Assembly (NCBI GenBank): GCA_034440575.1
Contig: JAOTOL010001003.1
Span: 87,501 to 151,500, forward strand
Origin: Imbricaverruca yamaguchii
Lineage: Eukaryota; Arthropoda; Thecostraca; Neoverrucidae
DNA: 64,000 nucleotides
Direction of reading: 5' to 3'
This document shows positions 1-12,980 of the stretch, piece after piece. Below the pieces are notes generated by a model. The model did not search any database, had not been told where the DNA came from, and saw only the letters and a program-made list of their open reading frames with translations. The first letter of the stretch is position 1; the number at the start of each line of letters is the position of its first letter. Made by a program: the position numbers and the translations under genes.

Positions 1-128
1 ACCACACAGCCGTCACACCACACAGCCGTCACACCACACAGCCGTCACAAGACAGCCGCCACACCACACAGCCGTCTCACCACTGAAGCCACAGCCTTGG
101 GCATACATTGAAGCCACAGCCTTGGGCA
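1..128. repeat. 15-bp tandem repeat and 30-bp duplication at left edge
   Basis: ACCACACAGCCGTCAC-type unit repeats about five times in 1-85, cut by the window edge, followed by two copies of GAAGCCACAGCCTTGGGCA at about 89-128. From 129 to 568 nothing further was recognised. Confidence 0.8.
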
Positions 129-568
129 AAACTGGTTTTCTCCTGGATTTTAATCATGGACAGCATGGCTTCAGTCCGACAGGATGGCGACGCTGGCAAC
201 ACCGCGACCTAGAACGGCCATAAAGCATGGCGTCTCTTGGTGTCGACCCAGACTGAAAACGCATGCTTCCGCTGTCGGCGGAACAGTATACGTGATCAGC
301 GTAATGATTTCGCTATGCTGGCGTTGCCCATTCCAATGTCGTTCGGGGGCATTTCAATTTCGCGTAAGATATACACGCGTCTTTCCCCAGGGGGTCAAAT
401 GCGCCAGGGACGATCGTAAAAGTCCACTGCTCCCCGTCGTGCCTGCGTCTATGTCGTGGTGATCACTAATTGCACGCATCATCACTGGTGAATGCAGAGT
501 ATCACGAACGGCAATAAATACGAGCACTACAGCGATTCTCAGTCAGCAGTGAGCGCGCATCGCCTTAC

Positions 569-701
569 CCGGCCAGCTCAATCTCGTGCTTCGTAGAGTC
601 GTACGAGCTGCAAGACCCACGCACGCAGTCTTTCTCGGCCCATTCGGAGCCCAGCTTGTAGTAGGCCTGCTTAGACTCCACCCAGCATTCGTGTTCGTGT
701 C
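569..701 (-). CDS. SVWC (Vago-like) secreted protein, exon 2
   Basis: Acceptor TTCCTTTCCAG ends just before 701; donor GTAAGG begins at 568. The frame reads G/HEHECWVESKQAYYKLGSEW, then a cysteine pair spaced as DCVRGSC, ending in a hydrophilic stretch IELAG. The CW...Y..G..W....C....C spacing is the N-terminal half of an SVWC domain. The C-terminal half (usually with a CCP-type motif) must lie in a third exon; none was recognised in 1-568, so the gene is cut by the window edge. Exon 2 starts with two bases that complete the Gly codon from exon 1 and ends with two leftover bases (GG). The family call rests on cysteine and aromatic spacing in a partial domain and is less certain than the exon structure. 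Confidence 0.7.
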
Positions 702-785
702 CTGGAAAGGAATTCGCGCTGTGAACGGCGTTGTCTCGTGAAGACTATGAATGGCACGGTTGAAGTCCGCCTTGGCAGTGGAGAA

Positions 786-946
786 TCGGTTGGTTATTGG
801 CTTTACGACACCTCGACCGTCCTGCCATGCAGCGTCGCCAATCTCTCAGGCCGATTGGTCGCCGGCGAAGAGTAGCGACAGGCGAGACTCGAACCCACAT
901 TCGTTCGCTTGTGAGACGAGCAATTTATGCCTAGGCCACTCGTCCC
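786..946 (-). mobile_element. tRNA-derived SINE, copy 1
   Basis: On the minus strand it reads as a tRNA-like head (GACGAGTGGCCTAGG box A region, GGGTTCGAGTCTC box B) followed by a body with GTCGCTACTCTTCG, GAGAGATTGGCGACGC and a GTCGTAAAGCCAATAACCAA tail. It is a member of the same family as the copies at 39.8, 42.6, 42.9, 50.4 and 50.5 kb. Confidence 0.85.
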
Positions 947-1830
947 TGCAGTGGAGAATTGGTCGCCAGGTGCAGGGAACAGTGACCCAAGTGCAGGGAA
1001 CGTTGACCCAAAAGCAGAAAACAATGACCCAAGATGACTAAAATGGGGACGGCATGCAATAGTAGCCAGTAGCCCATTGACAACAACAACAAAAAATCGG
1101 TGCTAGCGGCCAAATTGTCATTTTTTGCTTACTCGTACTTTTGCAGCCCTGTGTAACAGAATGAACCCAGCGATACAAGGGGTGTCATCTGGTATGCGTT
1201 AAGGGGAGCAGTTTCCCCTCAGTCATTAAATTTTGATTGATTGATTCCCTTCCTCTCTCGCAATCAGATCAAAGCTCAAGAGCCCCTATGGAGACGCCCT
1301 TCCAGAACGAGCGAGTGCGCCCCCTCCACCACGACACAGATCGACGAGTTTGTTTTTGAGCCGATGGTGCCCCTTTCCAGATAAAAATGTTGACAAAAAT
1401 AGCACAACAATCAAGTCCCTTGGTTTCATATCATACAGACACTTAGTTTCCACCATGAATGATTGTCGGTGTTAGCTTCCTATTCTACTTGCCAATGCTA
1501 TAGGAGACTTTAGTGGCTGTGAATCGCAAAGCATTATTTTGCAACAAAAGTTACAATATTTAAAAAAAAGTTATATTTAGACATTTTCCTTTTTGCAAAG
1601 GTCTAATACAACGGACTCCCTTCGGTGCGGGATAAATATTTAGCTGGAAAACCCCAGTAGACAAACCGACCCGGTCTCCAGCACACTTGGCTCGCCGATA
1701 ACATGTACCTCCTCCCGACACGGCCTCCTCCACGTGCCAATCCATGCACCCCTGCCTCACACGGTTCCTCCATTTGCATATCGACACGAAGGCGCCGACA
1801 TGGCGACTGCCGCGACGGATGTCCCGGACG

Positions 1831-2100
1831 GACGCTCGACTCAAATATTTTTAGTGACTCGTAGATCTTGAGAGCTGATTCGACTCGCGACTCGAACAGA
1901 CCGACAGAAATTTGAATCGATTCAGATCCGACTCAGTGGTATCAGACGCATGAGCCATGCGATTCAGTGTGCACTGCCCACACATGATATTTGGATGACT
2001 AACTTATGATTCAACTCATTTTTTTAAGAAAGATGTGATTCAACTAATGACTCAAGATATATTTGGGGAAAGAATCGATTCAACTCGAGCCGAGCACACG
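1831..2100 (+). mobile_element. GACTC-rich MITE, left copy
   Basis: Closely matches the reverse complement of 63606-63929: shared blocks include GACCGACAGAAATTTGAATC, CAGTGTGCACTGCCCACACA and GATATATTT. This copy lacks an internal block and has imperfect ends. It abuts SVWC exon 1. Confidence 0.85.
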
Positions 2101-2131
2101 TCTGGTCGCGAGCGCGCGCGAGCCTACTCAC

Positions 2132-2225
2132 CGACATGGATGGGCAGGATCTGCCGCCAGACGGCAGCCCGGCTCAGCTGGACGCAGGCCAGCGCGGCCA
2201 GCACAGTCAGTGCCGTGCACCTCAT
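2132..2225 (-). CDS. SVWC (Vago-like) secreted protein, exon 1 (signal peptide)
   Basis: First coding exon of a small secreted protein. It starts at the ATG whose A is at 2225 and encodes 31 codons plus one base. Residues 1 to about 21 form a typical signal peptide (MRCTALTVLAALACVQLSRA), followed by a short linker ending IHV. It ends at a consensus donor GTGAGT (2131 downward). The leftover G joins the GA of exon 2 to make Gly, so the phase agrees. SVWC proteins are one-domain VWC secreted peptides of arthropods; some (Vago) are induced by infection and act as cytokine-like antiviral signals. That role is family knowledge, not shown here. The gene is divergent from the crustin gene 11 kb away. 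No TATA box in minus orientation is evident; tandem TGACGTC-like motifs lie at 2285-2298. Confidence 0.75.
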
Positions 2226-2229
2226 GATG

Positions 2230-3539
2230 ATCTGCTCAGACTCGGCGCTCAGGGCTCAGCTCGCCTGCCGCGCGCCGACCGGCTCTGACGTCTGACGTCT
2301 GCCGGCCCCGGCCGCTCCCCCCCCCCCCCGTCCCACCGGCCGCTCTCCTCGGCCTTGGGCATAGGCGTAGGAACGTATAAAACAGGAGGTGAGCCAGGGT
2401 CAACAGCAGGGGCGCATCCAGAAAGTTCGCGAAGTACCATAGTTGAGCACGTCTGAATAGAGAACCCAGTCACTTGAATAGTGAACACCCAACTTTCAAG
2501 GGGCAGGCCTAAGGGGCCCCTAGGAGGAGGAAGCAGACCCCTGGGTGCTCCTATGTGTGACACCAACATGTAATAATGCGAGAGAACTATCATCGCACAT
2601 AAGTACTTTCAAATGCACACTTCTCGCTGAAACATGGAACTCTGCACGACTGGTAGATTCAATAATAGGTTCTTCTTTCTGGTGTAAGTGTAAGGGAAAC
2701 CATTAGTACTTGTTACTGTTGAAATACAATTTCTTCGACTTGCGCTATGTGCGTGAGTATGGGGAGTGCAAGCTCATTACGGCCTCACCAGTGGATATGT
2801 GGTGTGCCCTAGTTTCCATGGATTAGTCCTTTACGTCACTACGATGTTCCCCTTGTGTTCACCAATGTTGATGAGTAGAAAGAATAAGCAAGAAGGTAGC
2901 CTACTTGCTGTTCCGTGGCAAAAGAAGTCGCATGATTGATGGCTGGAAAGGATGAAAAAAGGGAAAGACGGGTGATCGCTAGTTAAAAATTCTTTGATCC
3001 GGAGTGTGACAGACCACGATTGGCAGGCTGACAGACTGGGGCGAAGGAATACGTAATACATAAACATGCATTGTGTTCCTCCTTAGGGCCAACTCCAGCA
3101 CATAGATGACCAGTCATCTCATCGTGCACCTGAGAATATCCGCCACCCGAAAAGAAATGCTACAACTGCATCATGTGTCACTCGGCTGAAACGGCATGTA
3201 AGCGCTTATTTTGGTGACCAACAATTCTGCACAACATAGCTGACATTTGGCTGCGTGCGGCACCTCATAAAGTCATCACGTGTTCACACTTCAGAGCCGC
3301 AATAACCCATCCTGAATTCAATACAGTGGATCAATTCCCTTCTCTTCACTGTTTTCTGGTGGCTAAGAAATCCCGATATCCGCTGTGGATTAGGGTCCGA
3401 GCCCAGCCTGATGTAGCTCATCTCTTTGGTTAAATACGCTCACAGGTTGGCAACCGAACTGAGGCTCTAGTTAGGAGTTCTTTGTTGGACATTTCCGTTA
3501 TTTGTCTACGGATGTGGTTTAGGGCTTCAGTCAATTTTT
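2230..3539. other. Non-coding stretch, no feature recognised
   Basis: SVWC upstream region. It contains C- and G-runs around 2318-2330 and a plus-strand TATAAAA at about 2378 with no gene behind it. No coding exon or array was recognised. Confidence 0.5.
2285..2298. promoter_or_regulatory. Tandem TGACGTC (CRE-like) motifs upstream of SVWC
   Basis: TGACGTCTGACGTC lies 60 bases upstream of the SVWC start codon. CRE-like half-sites bind bZIP factors in general; use here is an inference from position only. Confidence 0.25.
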
Positions 3540-3672
3540 GGAAGGGGCACGGCACATTTTTGTAAGGGGCACGGCACATTTTTGTAAGGGGCACGGCACA
3601 TTTTTGTAAGGGGCACGGCACATTTTTGTAAGGGGCACGGCACATTTTTGTAAGGGGCACGGCACATTTTTG
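3540..3672. repeat. 22-bp tandem array, homogeneous core
   Basis: Six nearly identical copies of a 22-bp unit (GGGGCACGGCACATTTTTGTAA). Confidence 0.95.
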
Positions 3673-5180
3673 CGACCCCGGCTCTTTGATAGTTTTGCTG
3701 CGATTTGTGCACCAACGATATCTTATTTTTTAGGCATCGGCGCGTATTCCCAGACACCGAAGTGCGAACTTAGTGTCCGGTCTTTTTGTTCCTTGTCTAG
3801 GACCATGTCGATTTTTCAGGGGCTCAGTCTGTTTATGAGGCCCCCATGCGATCTCAATGCCCCTGTGTGCCTTGATGGCCCGTTGCGTTTTGTTTTTAGC
3901 TCCCGGTATGTATATTTAACCCTGCAACACGTGTTTTAAGGCCCTGCCGCCTTTTACCAGATTCGGCACGGTTTGGAGGGCTCGGTTCATTTTCGTCCTC
4001 CAGCTGTTTTCTTATGGTCCTCCTGTGCCCATTTAGAGTCCCTCGCTCACATCTTTCGACCCCAGCACGATATTGGAGACTCCGGTATGGCTTTTCGTAG
4101 TCCCATCGTGACTTTTCCGACCCAGGCGCGTGGTTCGGGGTGGGGAGGGGAATCCGACGCCAGATTTCTGGGCTCGACGTAACTTTTGATGAATTCTAAA
4201 TCATGTAAAGTCAGGGCCACGGCCTGATTTATCTAATCCTCGGGGACATATTCTTGGTGCCACGTCGCGATTTTTCGAACTCAGGTAAATATTTGATGCT
4301 GTATGCGATTTGTGAAGGCATGTGATGATGGGCGTTCTATGACCAACGTAGTCGGTGCGCCCGTAAACCCAAATAACCAGACAAGGCATCTGATGGTATG
4401 TTTTGTCTAAGGAGCGGTTTTCCTGGCTCGGACATTTATTTTTCTGAATCTCTTTACATCTTGGATGGTTCCAGTTTGATCCTTGTCGGGTTTCTATGCG
4501 ATTTTTGGGCCACGCTGTGCTTATTTCTGGTCATCGGCGCCAATTTTGTGGAGCCCCGAGGGGAATTTTCATGCCCCGACCAAAATTTATGGCAATACCG
4601 ACAGGAATGTTGGATCCCATGTGCGATATTTGGGGGACTTGCACTAGTTCGCGGGGCGCGCTGTGACTATCTGGGCCTCGGCGCGATTTTGGCATTCTCG
4701 GCGCAAATCATTGGGCCCGGTGCAAGCTTTTTTTGGTGCCGGTTTTATTTGTTCATTACCTCTAATTCTGGGTGTCCAGACGCGAATCTGACGTGACTGG
4801 GCCCGGGAACCAATTCTTGGGACTCCGACGTGATTCTTGAGTTCTTGGAGGCCCACCTCTTCAGGATGGAGTGGGGACATATGCTTCTTTGGTATGCCAC
4901 TACGGCTGCTCAACGAGTTTTTTTTTCAGATGACGACAACCTTCAGAGTACAAAGGCCCTCAGGAAAAGTTTCCTTTTGGACCTATTCTGAATTTTCAGG
5001 TACCAGGGTCGATTCGAAGGAGTTCTTTTGTTATATTTTTGGGTCGACTTCTATTTCTTATAAGCCTCCTGCACGATATGTTCTTCACTCTTCCGTAAGG
5101 AAAGTAGTATGAGGCCAAGCTTGATTTTCAATGGCCAGAGCCCTGTCTTTTGGAGTCCCCATTGTGATTTTGAAGAACCC
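3673..5180. repeat. Decayed 22-bp array
   Basis: For 1.5 kb the pattern C-rich, GGCGCGA, TTTTT, GG recurs every 20-45 bases with heavy divergence, as expected of an ancient version of the adjoining 22-bp array. The inferred relation rests on motif order; no alignment was run. Confidence 0.6.
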
Positions 5181-7447
5181 CGGCACGACTCAAAAGCTCA
5201 GGAACAGCACCCGCGCCTCGGTATCTTCGCTGTTTGCTCTTCAGACAGCCATAAGTCGGAATTCAACTGCTCATACTACTTTCCTTTCGGAAATATTCAT
5301 TTTGAATCTAATCATGTTACGGGCGGATCCAGTGGAGGAGTAAATGGGCAACAAGTGACCGTAGGTGCGGTCCGTGGCACCCAAATGAGGTGAAGCAGAA
5401 ACAAAATCGCCGGATTTCTACTAGTATTTTAGTATTTTATATAATAAGTACCCATTCTTATTTTATGGTAAGTTGAGTATCAACAACTTAATCTGGCGCT
5501 GCAAGGTGCCAAACCTATCACCATTGTTCCGAAGTCAGTGGATTTCAACCCCATTCCTCCCGTTCAAATGCTTCCAAAATTGCCGGGAAGTTTTCATATA
5601 TAAAATGGCGGGAAATACACTCATATATTCATATATCATTGAGGTTTTCATATACGTCCATTTCATAACCAGAAATGGCAGGCATACACATGCACATATT
5701 GTATATATTATCACCATTATATTATATATATATATATATATATATACATAATTATTATTGTTCTTGCTATTATTATTCATTATTTGGGTCCAAAATACAT
5801 GAAGTCAATGGGAATCCCCACATCGATCAAGTGTATGCTCAATGGTACCCCATGTTAAAAGTCTAAATTATTAGTGGACAGGGCCAACATTGAGGAGGCA
5901 CTTTCCCTTTAAAAATATACAAAAAGGACACCCCTGGTCTAGATGTATATGAATGAACAATTGAAAACAATCCTGAAAACAAGCTGCAGGCTCCGTATCT
6001 GCACATGGGTGATAAGGACGTGCTCTTCCAACCAGTATAGGTGTCTCCGCCGGTACCCTAAATACAATGTTGGCGCCTTTTACTGGCCGGATGGTCTCCA
6101 CCTTCCCATGGGGCCTCATGCCTCCAGCACCTGTACCCTTGCTTACGCCCCTGCACCGAGTGGGAAGGAATTATGTTGCACCAATTACCACTTACTTGCT
6201 CCCACTCCTCCTTCCCGGCCGTGATCTTCAGTTGGCCTGTCTCATCATACTGCTACTACCCGTGGCACCGCGCGATTCCTGCGGCGCTTTACATGGATGC
6301 AGTCAGCGTGGATCAAAGCGAAAAATCCTAATGTTAGGGAAAATACGGCTTATATCCGTGGACAAGATTCTTCAAACTTTCAAATGAATCCGATTTTCCC
6401 CATTCGATGGTGTTTAAGATCGGAAATTTCGTGTGGAAAGCAGGGAAGTTTGGCTGGAGCCCTAACGGGACTGAGCAATTGTCCAGCCCACGTAACGTCA
6501 CCGATTGCCAAACAATATTGGAGAGCAACGACCTACCCTGCGCTTGTTATGAAACGAAAACGTACTATATGGCGAAATGTGCGAGAGGCTAGCCTCTGCC
6601 GACCGGTGATAGAGCTGTTTGGAAGCCAAGATGCAAATGATGTAAATGTAGATACATTTCAATTTTCAGCATAATTATGAGTTACCAATGCATATTTGTT
6701 TCAAGTTTTTCACGTTTCCTATTTTCCAGTGGATGAAAGCATCATTTTATGAAAATAGCACACAACAATACATCCCAGCTCTACTCAGGTGAGGCGCTGC
6801 TTTAGTGCCTTACATGGGTCGACCGCCTCTGAGTGACTGACTTACGAAGACGGTGTCATTCACGAAATCCTCGGACAGCTGGCTTTATTGCATTATTTCA
6901 TGCATGGAGTGTTCAGTACTATCTGCTTGCCAATACCAAGAGCCGCAGGTCACTCCACCCTGCCAGCATCGGCGCGACTGACTGCAGGTTATTGCAGTTT
7001 ATTTTTCATTTTCGTGGGTGAGACCCGTCGCTATTTTCTTATTTACTTTTCTAGTGGGGTGGCACCCCGCTCACCCTTCATGTTTGTCGTATTTTCGTTC
7101 CCTGAGTTGCTGCGTGTTCATGCCAACAACGCTTGTCGGCGCAATGCTAGATTGAAAAAGAAATACTGAGGAGATCTGTCGACTTCAAATCCAGTGCTGG
7201 CGAATTCATGACAAGCACATCGCTTAACGCTCCAAATCTGAAAATCTGCCGGCAACCTTGGCGCTAGTGGCTCATCAAAGTTCAGACGGTAGTTTGCCGG
7301 CGGCGGCGGCGGCTGTCGCAGGAAATAGCGGATGAATACCAGAATATAGTTACACATTGCAATCGCAGCGACAGCTCGTAAAGTGGCAACGTTTGCAATA
7401 CATCTGCGGAGATGACAATGAAGTGGACATCTGAACGCAAGATAGCA
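5181..7447. other. Non-coding stretch with (TA)n
   Basis: AT-rich, contains a (TA)n microsatellite at about 5725-5748 and dispersed low-copy sequence near 5880-6320. No exon recognised. Confidence 0.5.
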
Positions 7448-8472
7448 TTAACACTCGCACGTCCGGCGGTCCGCGCCAACTTCGCATGTCCGGGGGGGGC
7501 AGATGTCTGCCCCCTAAGATCTCTGGAACTATGCTAGATAGCGACAAACAGAAAACGGCGCTGAATAGCTGGTGACGGGTTCTATCGAAAGTGTTTGGTC
7601 ATTTTTTTTTGGCTCAGCCCAACATTCAGGTCACTGGGCCATCATAGGTCAAATTCGACCAGATCAGGTGGGACTCAGATATTGACACATATCTCAGAAC
7701 CTGTAACAGATAGAAACAAACGGCGAACGCTATTCGACAGTCCTTGAAATGCGCTACCGATAATAGGTGGTGTAAATTAAGGTCAGGTCAACCGAAACTC
7801 AGGTCAAGGTCATGAAGTCATGACCTCAGGTCAAGGTCATAACGTCGCCTAGGAAGGTCATGTAATGTATGAATCGACACGTCTTGGCGATACAAGCACA
7901 ATGACGGTAATTTCAGCCTTCTAGCTCAATGCAGTGTGATATAATGCGCAGACATTTGTTGTGATCTCAGGTGACCTCAGATAACCTCGGTGATGTCACT
8001 GAGCAAAATGTCAGCGGTAACATTGAACATAGCTTCCATCTACATGCCAGAATCGTTGTGAGATCATTCCGAGCGCAAATATGTAACCAGGAAATATTTG
8101 CATATTTTACCATAGCCCTATAATGGGGAAGCCATGACCGCGACCTGACCTAAGGTCAATACTACGAGAAAAAAAAACGATATACACATTATGGTCCCTG
8201 ATGAGATCATGACATGTTATAAGATTGAAATAAATCGCCCAATTATTGTGGAAGGTATGCCACCTAGAACTCCGAGTGTAGTTGGGTTACTTCGCCTGAC
8301 CTGGTGACCTGACCTGAGATGACCCAGGATTAACAATGTATGAGGATATGCGGAAAAGACCAATGAACAGCTATGCGAGGTTTTGCCTTGCTAATCCGAT
8401 TAGTTTGGCGGCAAATGAGGAAAAACCCGAGGGGGCAGATATCTGCCCCCCCCCCGGACTTGCGCGTGTTAA
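7448..8472. mobile_element. TTAA-flanked MITE (piggyBac-like termini)
   Basis: Begins TTAACACTCGCACGTCCG and ends with the inverted CGGACTTGCGCGTGTTAA, with TTAA at both ends. Each end carries a subterminal GGGGGCAGATATCTGCCCCC-type palindrome. The interior is rich in AGGTCAAGGTCA motifs and has no transposase. TTAA target sites are typical of piggyBac-like elements; the assignment is by this hallmark only. Confidence 0.75.
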
Positions 8473-10660
8473 TAAATGAACATCGCATAACGTCTTATGG
8501 AGATGGATTCGCATACATTGTGATTATATTGTTCCCGGATAGACCAGTGAGCACCTGAGCGCGCTCGTCACAGGCGCAGATTTCAGAGGTCTTGAGTGAC
8601 TTCATGAACTCACGAGTTCTCCTTTCCGATGGGAGATCACCGCGATGTTTGCATTACCGTTGCGTCTGACGGATGTCGAGCCATCTAGATCCTCAAGATG
8701 GCGGTCGTCGGGGAAATTCGGACCATCTCAGCGCAGACACCCTCGAATATCATCCGCAACTCCGAGCTCCGGTTTGTGATCTGCTGGCATCTCTCTGCAC
8801 CATCTCTCCACAGCAGTCACTTCTTGCACGTGATGCACCGGCGGACGCTGAACATAGAACCCCCGGCACACTGCGCCTCAAGTTGGCCGTGTAGTAAGAC
8901 GCATTATGGGTGCGTCACCCGGTGTTCATGCTGTTCAGATTGGACAAGTAGTCACTGAGTTACGATTGTTCTATCAGTCCACCCACTTTTCCCGCGCCCA
9001 TTTGCAGCAGAGGTGGCGCTACCGGCGGCCGTGTGTAGGCTGCAGTACATCGCGTGCTATAACTTCAGTAGCGTGCGGACCAAGATTTGTGTCAAGACCG
9101 GAAACTTGAGGTGAGAGAGAATAGCATTGAGCTATTGAATGCATTGCTTTGTTGCGACACCAAGTTGCGGAATGTAATCCTAAAAAATGATTGGTAAACA
9201 TGTCCCTCTGTCACCTAAGGCAGAATCAATCGCGCAAGGAACTGCAATTTTCAAGTTGATGATCCTCCTCTTGTTTTCGCTTATATTTTGGTTGAAGGGT
9301 TGGCTATTTTACATGTTAGGTTTATGTTATTTCACATTTCTGGCTTCTATTTTTGGCATTTTACATTTTAGTTCAAGATTGGCATCAATTCGTGAATCTG
9401 CCCAATCAATTTTGCTGTTCGGTTGGAGAGGAATCTGACAAATTATATTCAACTTTGGAAGAAGGCTGGTTCGGTCAGATTTAATCGGTTATTGATCCGT
9501 GTCTCTCTGAATCTAGTAGTTGCTGAACTGAGAACTCATTGGCAGGGTTACCATGCTTCTTTCGTTCTCGCTGAAGATTCTTAACGTTTCGAGCATTCGG
9601 ATAGAGCGAATAGTTACATGTTTGTAAAATACTAAAAAAGAAGCAGCATGTGGCATTGCTTTGATAGTAACCACTACTTTTCCTGAGCACATTCTGCTTA
9701 GAAAATCTCAATGTCGCTGTTCATCAAATGTTTACCCGGAATTCACTTTTACCCGGTTTGTAGTGACATTGACGTTGGTACTATTCATGGTGGCCGAATG
9801 GATATGTATCATGCTATATAATGCATATTTATCACGCTATCATTGATACTGAACCATATCACATTCGTGTCACGATCATGGCTGGAAACTAAGACGCAAC
9901 CGGGTAATCACCGCACTACGACGTTGACTCGATCGACCTGGAAAATCAATCAAAGGAGGTAGACACAAATACTGGACCAACAACAACAAATCTGGAACAG
10001 GTAATGCCAAACTCTTCTGCAGCATGGCAGTGCTTCTCGCCATCCGATGTTTACGTATTCCGCGGAAGTTCCCGACCCCTCGCGAGAACAGAGGTCGTCG
10101 ACCTTTTGTTATCGCCGTGGCGGTCAACAGATCGCCCAACTACGGTGCCCTGCGGAAGGGATGGAGCCGCCTCCGGGCATATCCGGGCAGTCGGCTACGG
10201 TCAGCGACGTTTCGCCGTCGCCGCAGTGGTCACATCGTCGTGAGCGGGAGCGGTGACAACAATGCTCTTCCCACGCAGCTGCACGGCAACAGAGGTGGTA
10301 AGCAGCGCACGTTGCCGGTCTGTGACGCTTGGGCACTAGTTCCTCGCGCATTGGTCAGCTGCTTAAAGGTGCCGTGTGAGTCATATTATATGCTAGATCC
10401 TAGATTATAGGATACTGAATCCTGCATTATTATATACTAGACCCTATTAGATCCTATTCCCAGTCCCAGAACGACCTAAGCCTGTTCGAGCAGGTGGTAG
10501 AGTCAGATTTGCTGATGTGGATGGGACTGGTGTCGGGCCCACCATATAATACTAGTTGCTCAGTTATTCAGGGGTGAATACAGCAGCCTATGCCACCGCC
10601 ACCGTAGCCACTTAGTTACTACTGTGTAGTAGAGCGGCGAAGGTTTTCGACACCAAGCGT
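8473..10660. other. Non-coding stretch
   Basis: No array or assembled exon recognised. A minus-strand frame near 10125-10350 has a CDHCG...CP cysteine pattern resembling the end of a non-LTR reverse transcriptase, too weak to annotate. Confidence 0.4.
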
Positions 10661-10845
10661 CCTTTAACCCTCGCACGGCTGGTGGTCTGAGCCACCTTCG
10701 CCAGGCTGGCTGGGGGTAGATACATACCCTCCCCCCAGGTATCTCACGAACCAAGTAAGACAGAACGAATCTGAAAATTGCATCGGATAGCTCGAACGGA
10801 TTCCAGTCGAAAGTACTTCGGTAGCTTTTACCCTAGGTTTTGAAC

Positions 10846-11725
10846 TTAACCCTCGCACAGCTGGGGGAGAGGGGGGTAGATACCTACCCGAGCAGTTTTC
10901 CCGTGACAGCGGGAAAACGGGCGCGCGGCAGGACGCTGAAATTTGGCACACCTTACAATTAGCTATTTTTATATCTTCTTTAAAAAATTGAGTCGGATCA
11001 TTGTAAGTCAGCGAGTTATCGCAGGTCAAGTGAGGTACCCTAAAAAAATATTTAAGCAGTTGCCGCGCACTCAATAATAAAGATATTACAATGAAACTTT
11101 CGGGGTTTACTTATCTTGACGGAGCTACCAAAAGTAAAATTTCAGAATTTTATATTTTTGATTTTTGATGACGTTCTAAAAATTCCGAAAAACTCAAAAA
11201 GGGAAATTTTCAAATTTTTGGACATTCAAAATTATGGATTTTCAAAATTTTGGATTTTCAAAATTTGGAATTTTTCTTTTTGAAATAGGTATACAAAGCA
11301 AAAATATGACGTTCTAAGTCAACTTAGCATTATACAAAAGTCCATTGTTTGTCTGCAATGTTGATGTTAGTTTAGATAAAACTACAAAGTGCAAAAAATG
11401 GCGTCATCAAAAAATCCAAATTCGAAAGTTCTGAAATTTTACGTTTTGGCGCTCAGTCAAGATAAGTAAACCCTGAGAGTGTCATTGCAATATCTTTATT
11501 ATTGAAGGCGTGGCGACTGCTTAAATATTTTTGGAATTGACCTCACTTGACCCACGATAACTCGGTGACCTTTCATGACCCGACCATATTTTTTAGAACA
11601 TGTAAAAATAGCAAATGGTAAAGTATACCAAATTTCAGCGCGCTCCCGCGCGCCATTTCCCCGCTGTCGCGAGAAAACCTTAGGGGGGATAGGCATCTAC
11701 CCCCCCCCAGCCGTGCGGGGGTTAA
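10846..11725. mobile_element. TTAA-flanked MITE with about 270-bp inverted repeats
   Basis: Left end TTAACCCTCGCACAGCTGGG; right end is the inverted AGCCGTGCGGGGGTTAA. Roughly the first and last 270 bases are inverted copies (shared GACAGCGGG, GCTGAAATTTGG, CAATATCTTTATTATT blocks), so the element can fold into a long hairpin. Related end fragments lie at about 10664-10750 and 11760-11830. No transposase. Confidence 0.85.
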
Positions 11726-12130
11726 GCATCACCGACCAAAGGAATGTGCAGGAGATCTCTTTAACCCTCGCCGTGCCGATCAGCAGATCTACCTTCGCCG
11801 AGCCTGGGCGGTGGAGGGGGGGGGGGGGCAGCTATTGAACGTACCCCACTAACTTCCAATCTACCTATGCTAAGATGAAATGCAGAGCACCGTATGAATA
11901 TTCCGGCCGTGATGAGCTCGAAAGACTTATATTTGCATTTTGACTAATAAGGAGGTCACCATAGGTCGTATTAAGTATATATCTGCGCCCTGACTTAAGT
12001 CCTTGGAAATGATTGAAAAAAAGATAGAGTATGGGTTCTTTCGACATAATTTTCCATTCGGTAACAGTGAAAAATAGAGACAGGATGGATTAGGTAAGGT
12101 CAGGCTTGAATGCCAACTTCCGAACAACGA

Positions 12131-12252
<122 letters not shown>

Positions 12253-12309
12253 TTCAGGTTCTTCCAGCAGAACCATTCGAAAAAATTGTTTGTATATGAT
12301 TGACGTTCG

Positions 12310-12980
12310 GAAATGTTCCCGAGCCATCTTCAACAGCCCCCCTCAGGTTTTTCGCGGATAGTGAATGAACGCGCGCGGCAGCGCGCCAACATTTGTCATA
12401 CCTTTTCCCACATCAATTTGGCATGTGGTTTCAAAATTTTTAGGTCAGGCCTTCTAGGGTCAACGAATTTGTCAAGGTCAAGTGAGGTCACTTCCAAAGA
12501 AGTTCAACCAGTTGTCACGATTTAACAGATACGGATATTTTAATGAAACTTGCAGCGTTTGCTTACCTTGAGGGATGCAACAAAACGTACCGGAGGAATT
12601 TTTTTTCTTCATTTTCTCCCGTTTTTGCCTACTTAATAATTTTGCATTTTTGCATATTAGAGTTCAAATCGAAGATTCTGGCTAAAGTAAGCATTTTTTT
12701 TTTATTCAAGAAGGTTAACTTCCAACAACGTTTCTCGGTTTGTTGTACCCATTAGAGAGAGAAAAAAACTTGAAAACTTAAAATTTTGAAATTTGAAAGT
12801 TTCTTATTCTTGGGTGGCGAGCAAATTGTATGGCCCTGGTCGATTTCAGTGGTATTTTCTGATTCCAAATAATTTTTGTTTTTCCAAATATGCCACAAAA
12901 TGAACTCCCCAGAGCCAAAAACATAATGTAAGTCGTGCAAAGTCATGAAAATCTAACCCCCCTAGTGACGTCACTTTTGG
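12310..12980. mobile_element. Dispersed repeat, copy 1 (inverted copy at 23.2 kb)
   Basis: Its reverse complement aligns by eye with 23200-23825: shared GTGACGTCACTAGG, GGGAGTTCATTTTG, AATCGACCA, TTTCAAATTT and the CACGCTGCCGCACGC/GCGCGCGGCAGCGC segment. Family unknown; no coding capacity seen. Confidence 0.7.

Noticed and set aside
1..568. SVWC exon 3
   Set aside because: A minus-strand segment near 100-160 has cysteines but no CCP-type motif or clean splice sites; it is a short duplication.
2377..2384. TATAAAA box
   Set aside because: It is on the plus strand with no gene behind it; the nearby SVWC gene runs on the minus strand.
5466..5475. ATG directly followed by GTAAGT as crustin exon 1
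   Set aside because: It would give a neat signal peptide if joined to 13232, but a one-codon exon 8 kb away in AT-rich repeat sequence is not supportable without transcripts.
10124..10351. Minus-strand CDHCG...CP cysteine pattern
   Set aside because: Resembles the end of a non-LTR reverse transcriptase but is too short and lacks any core motif.
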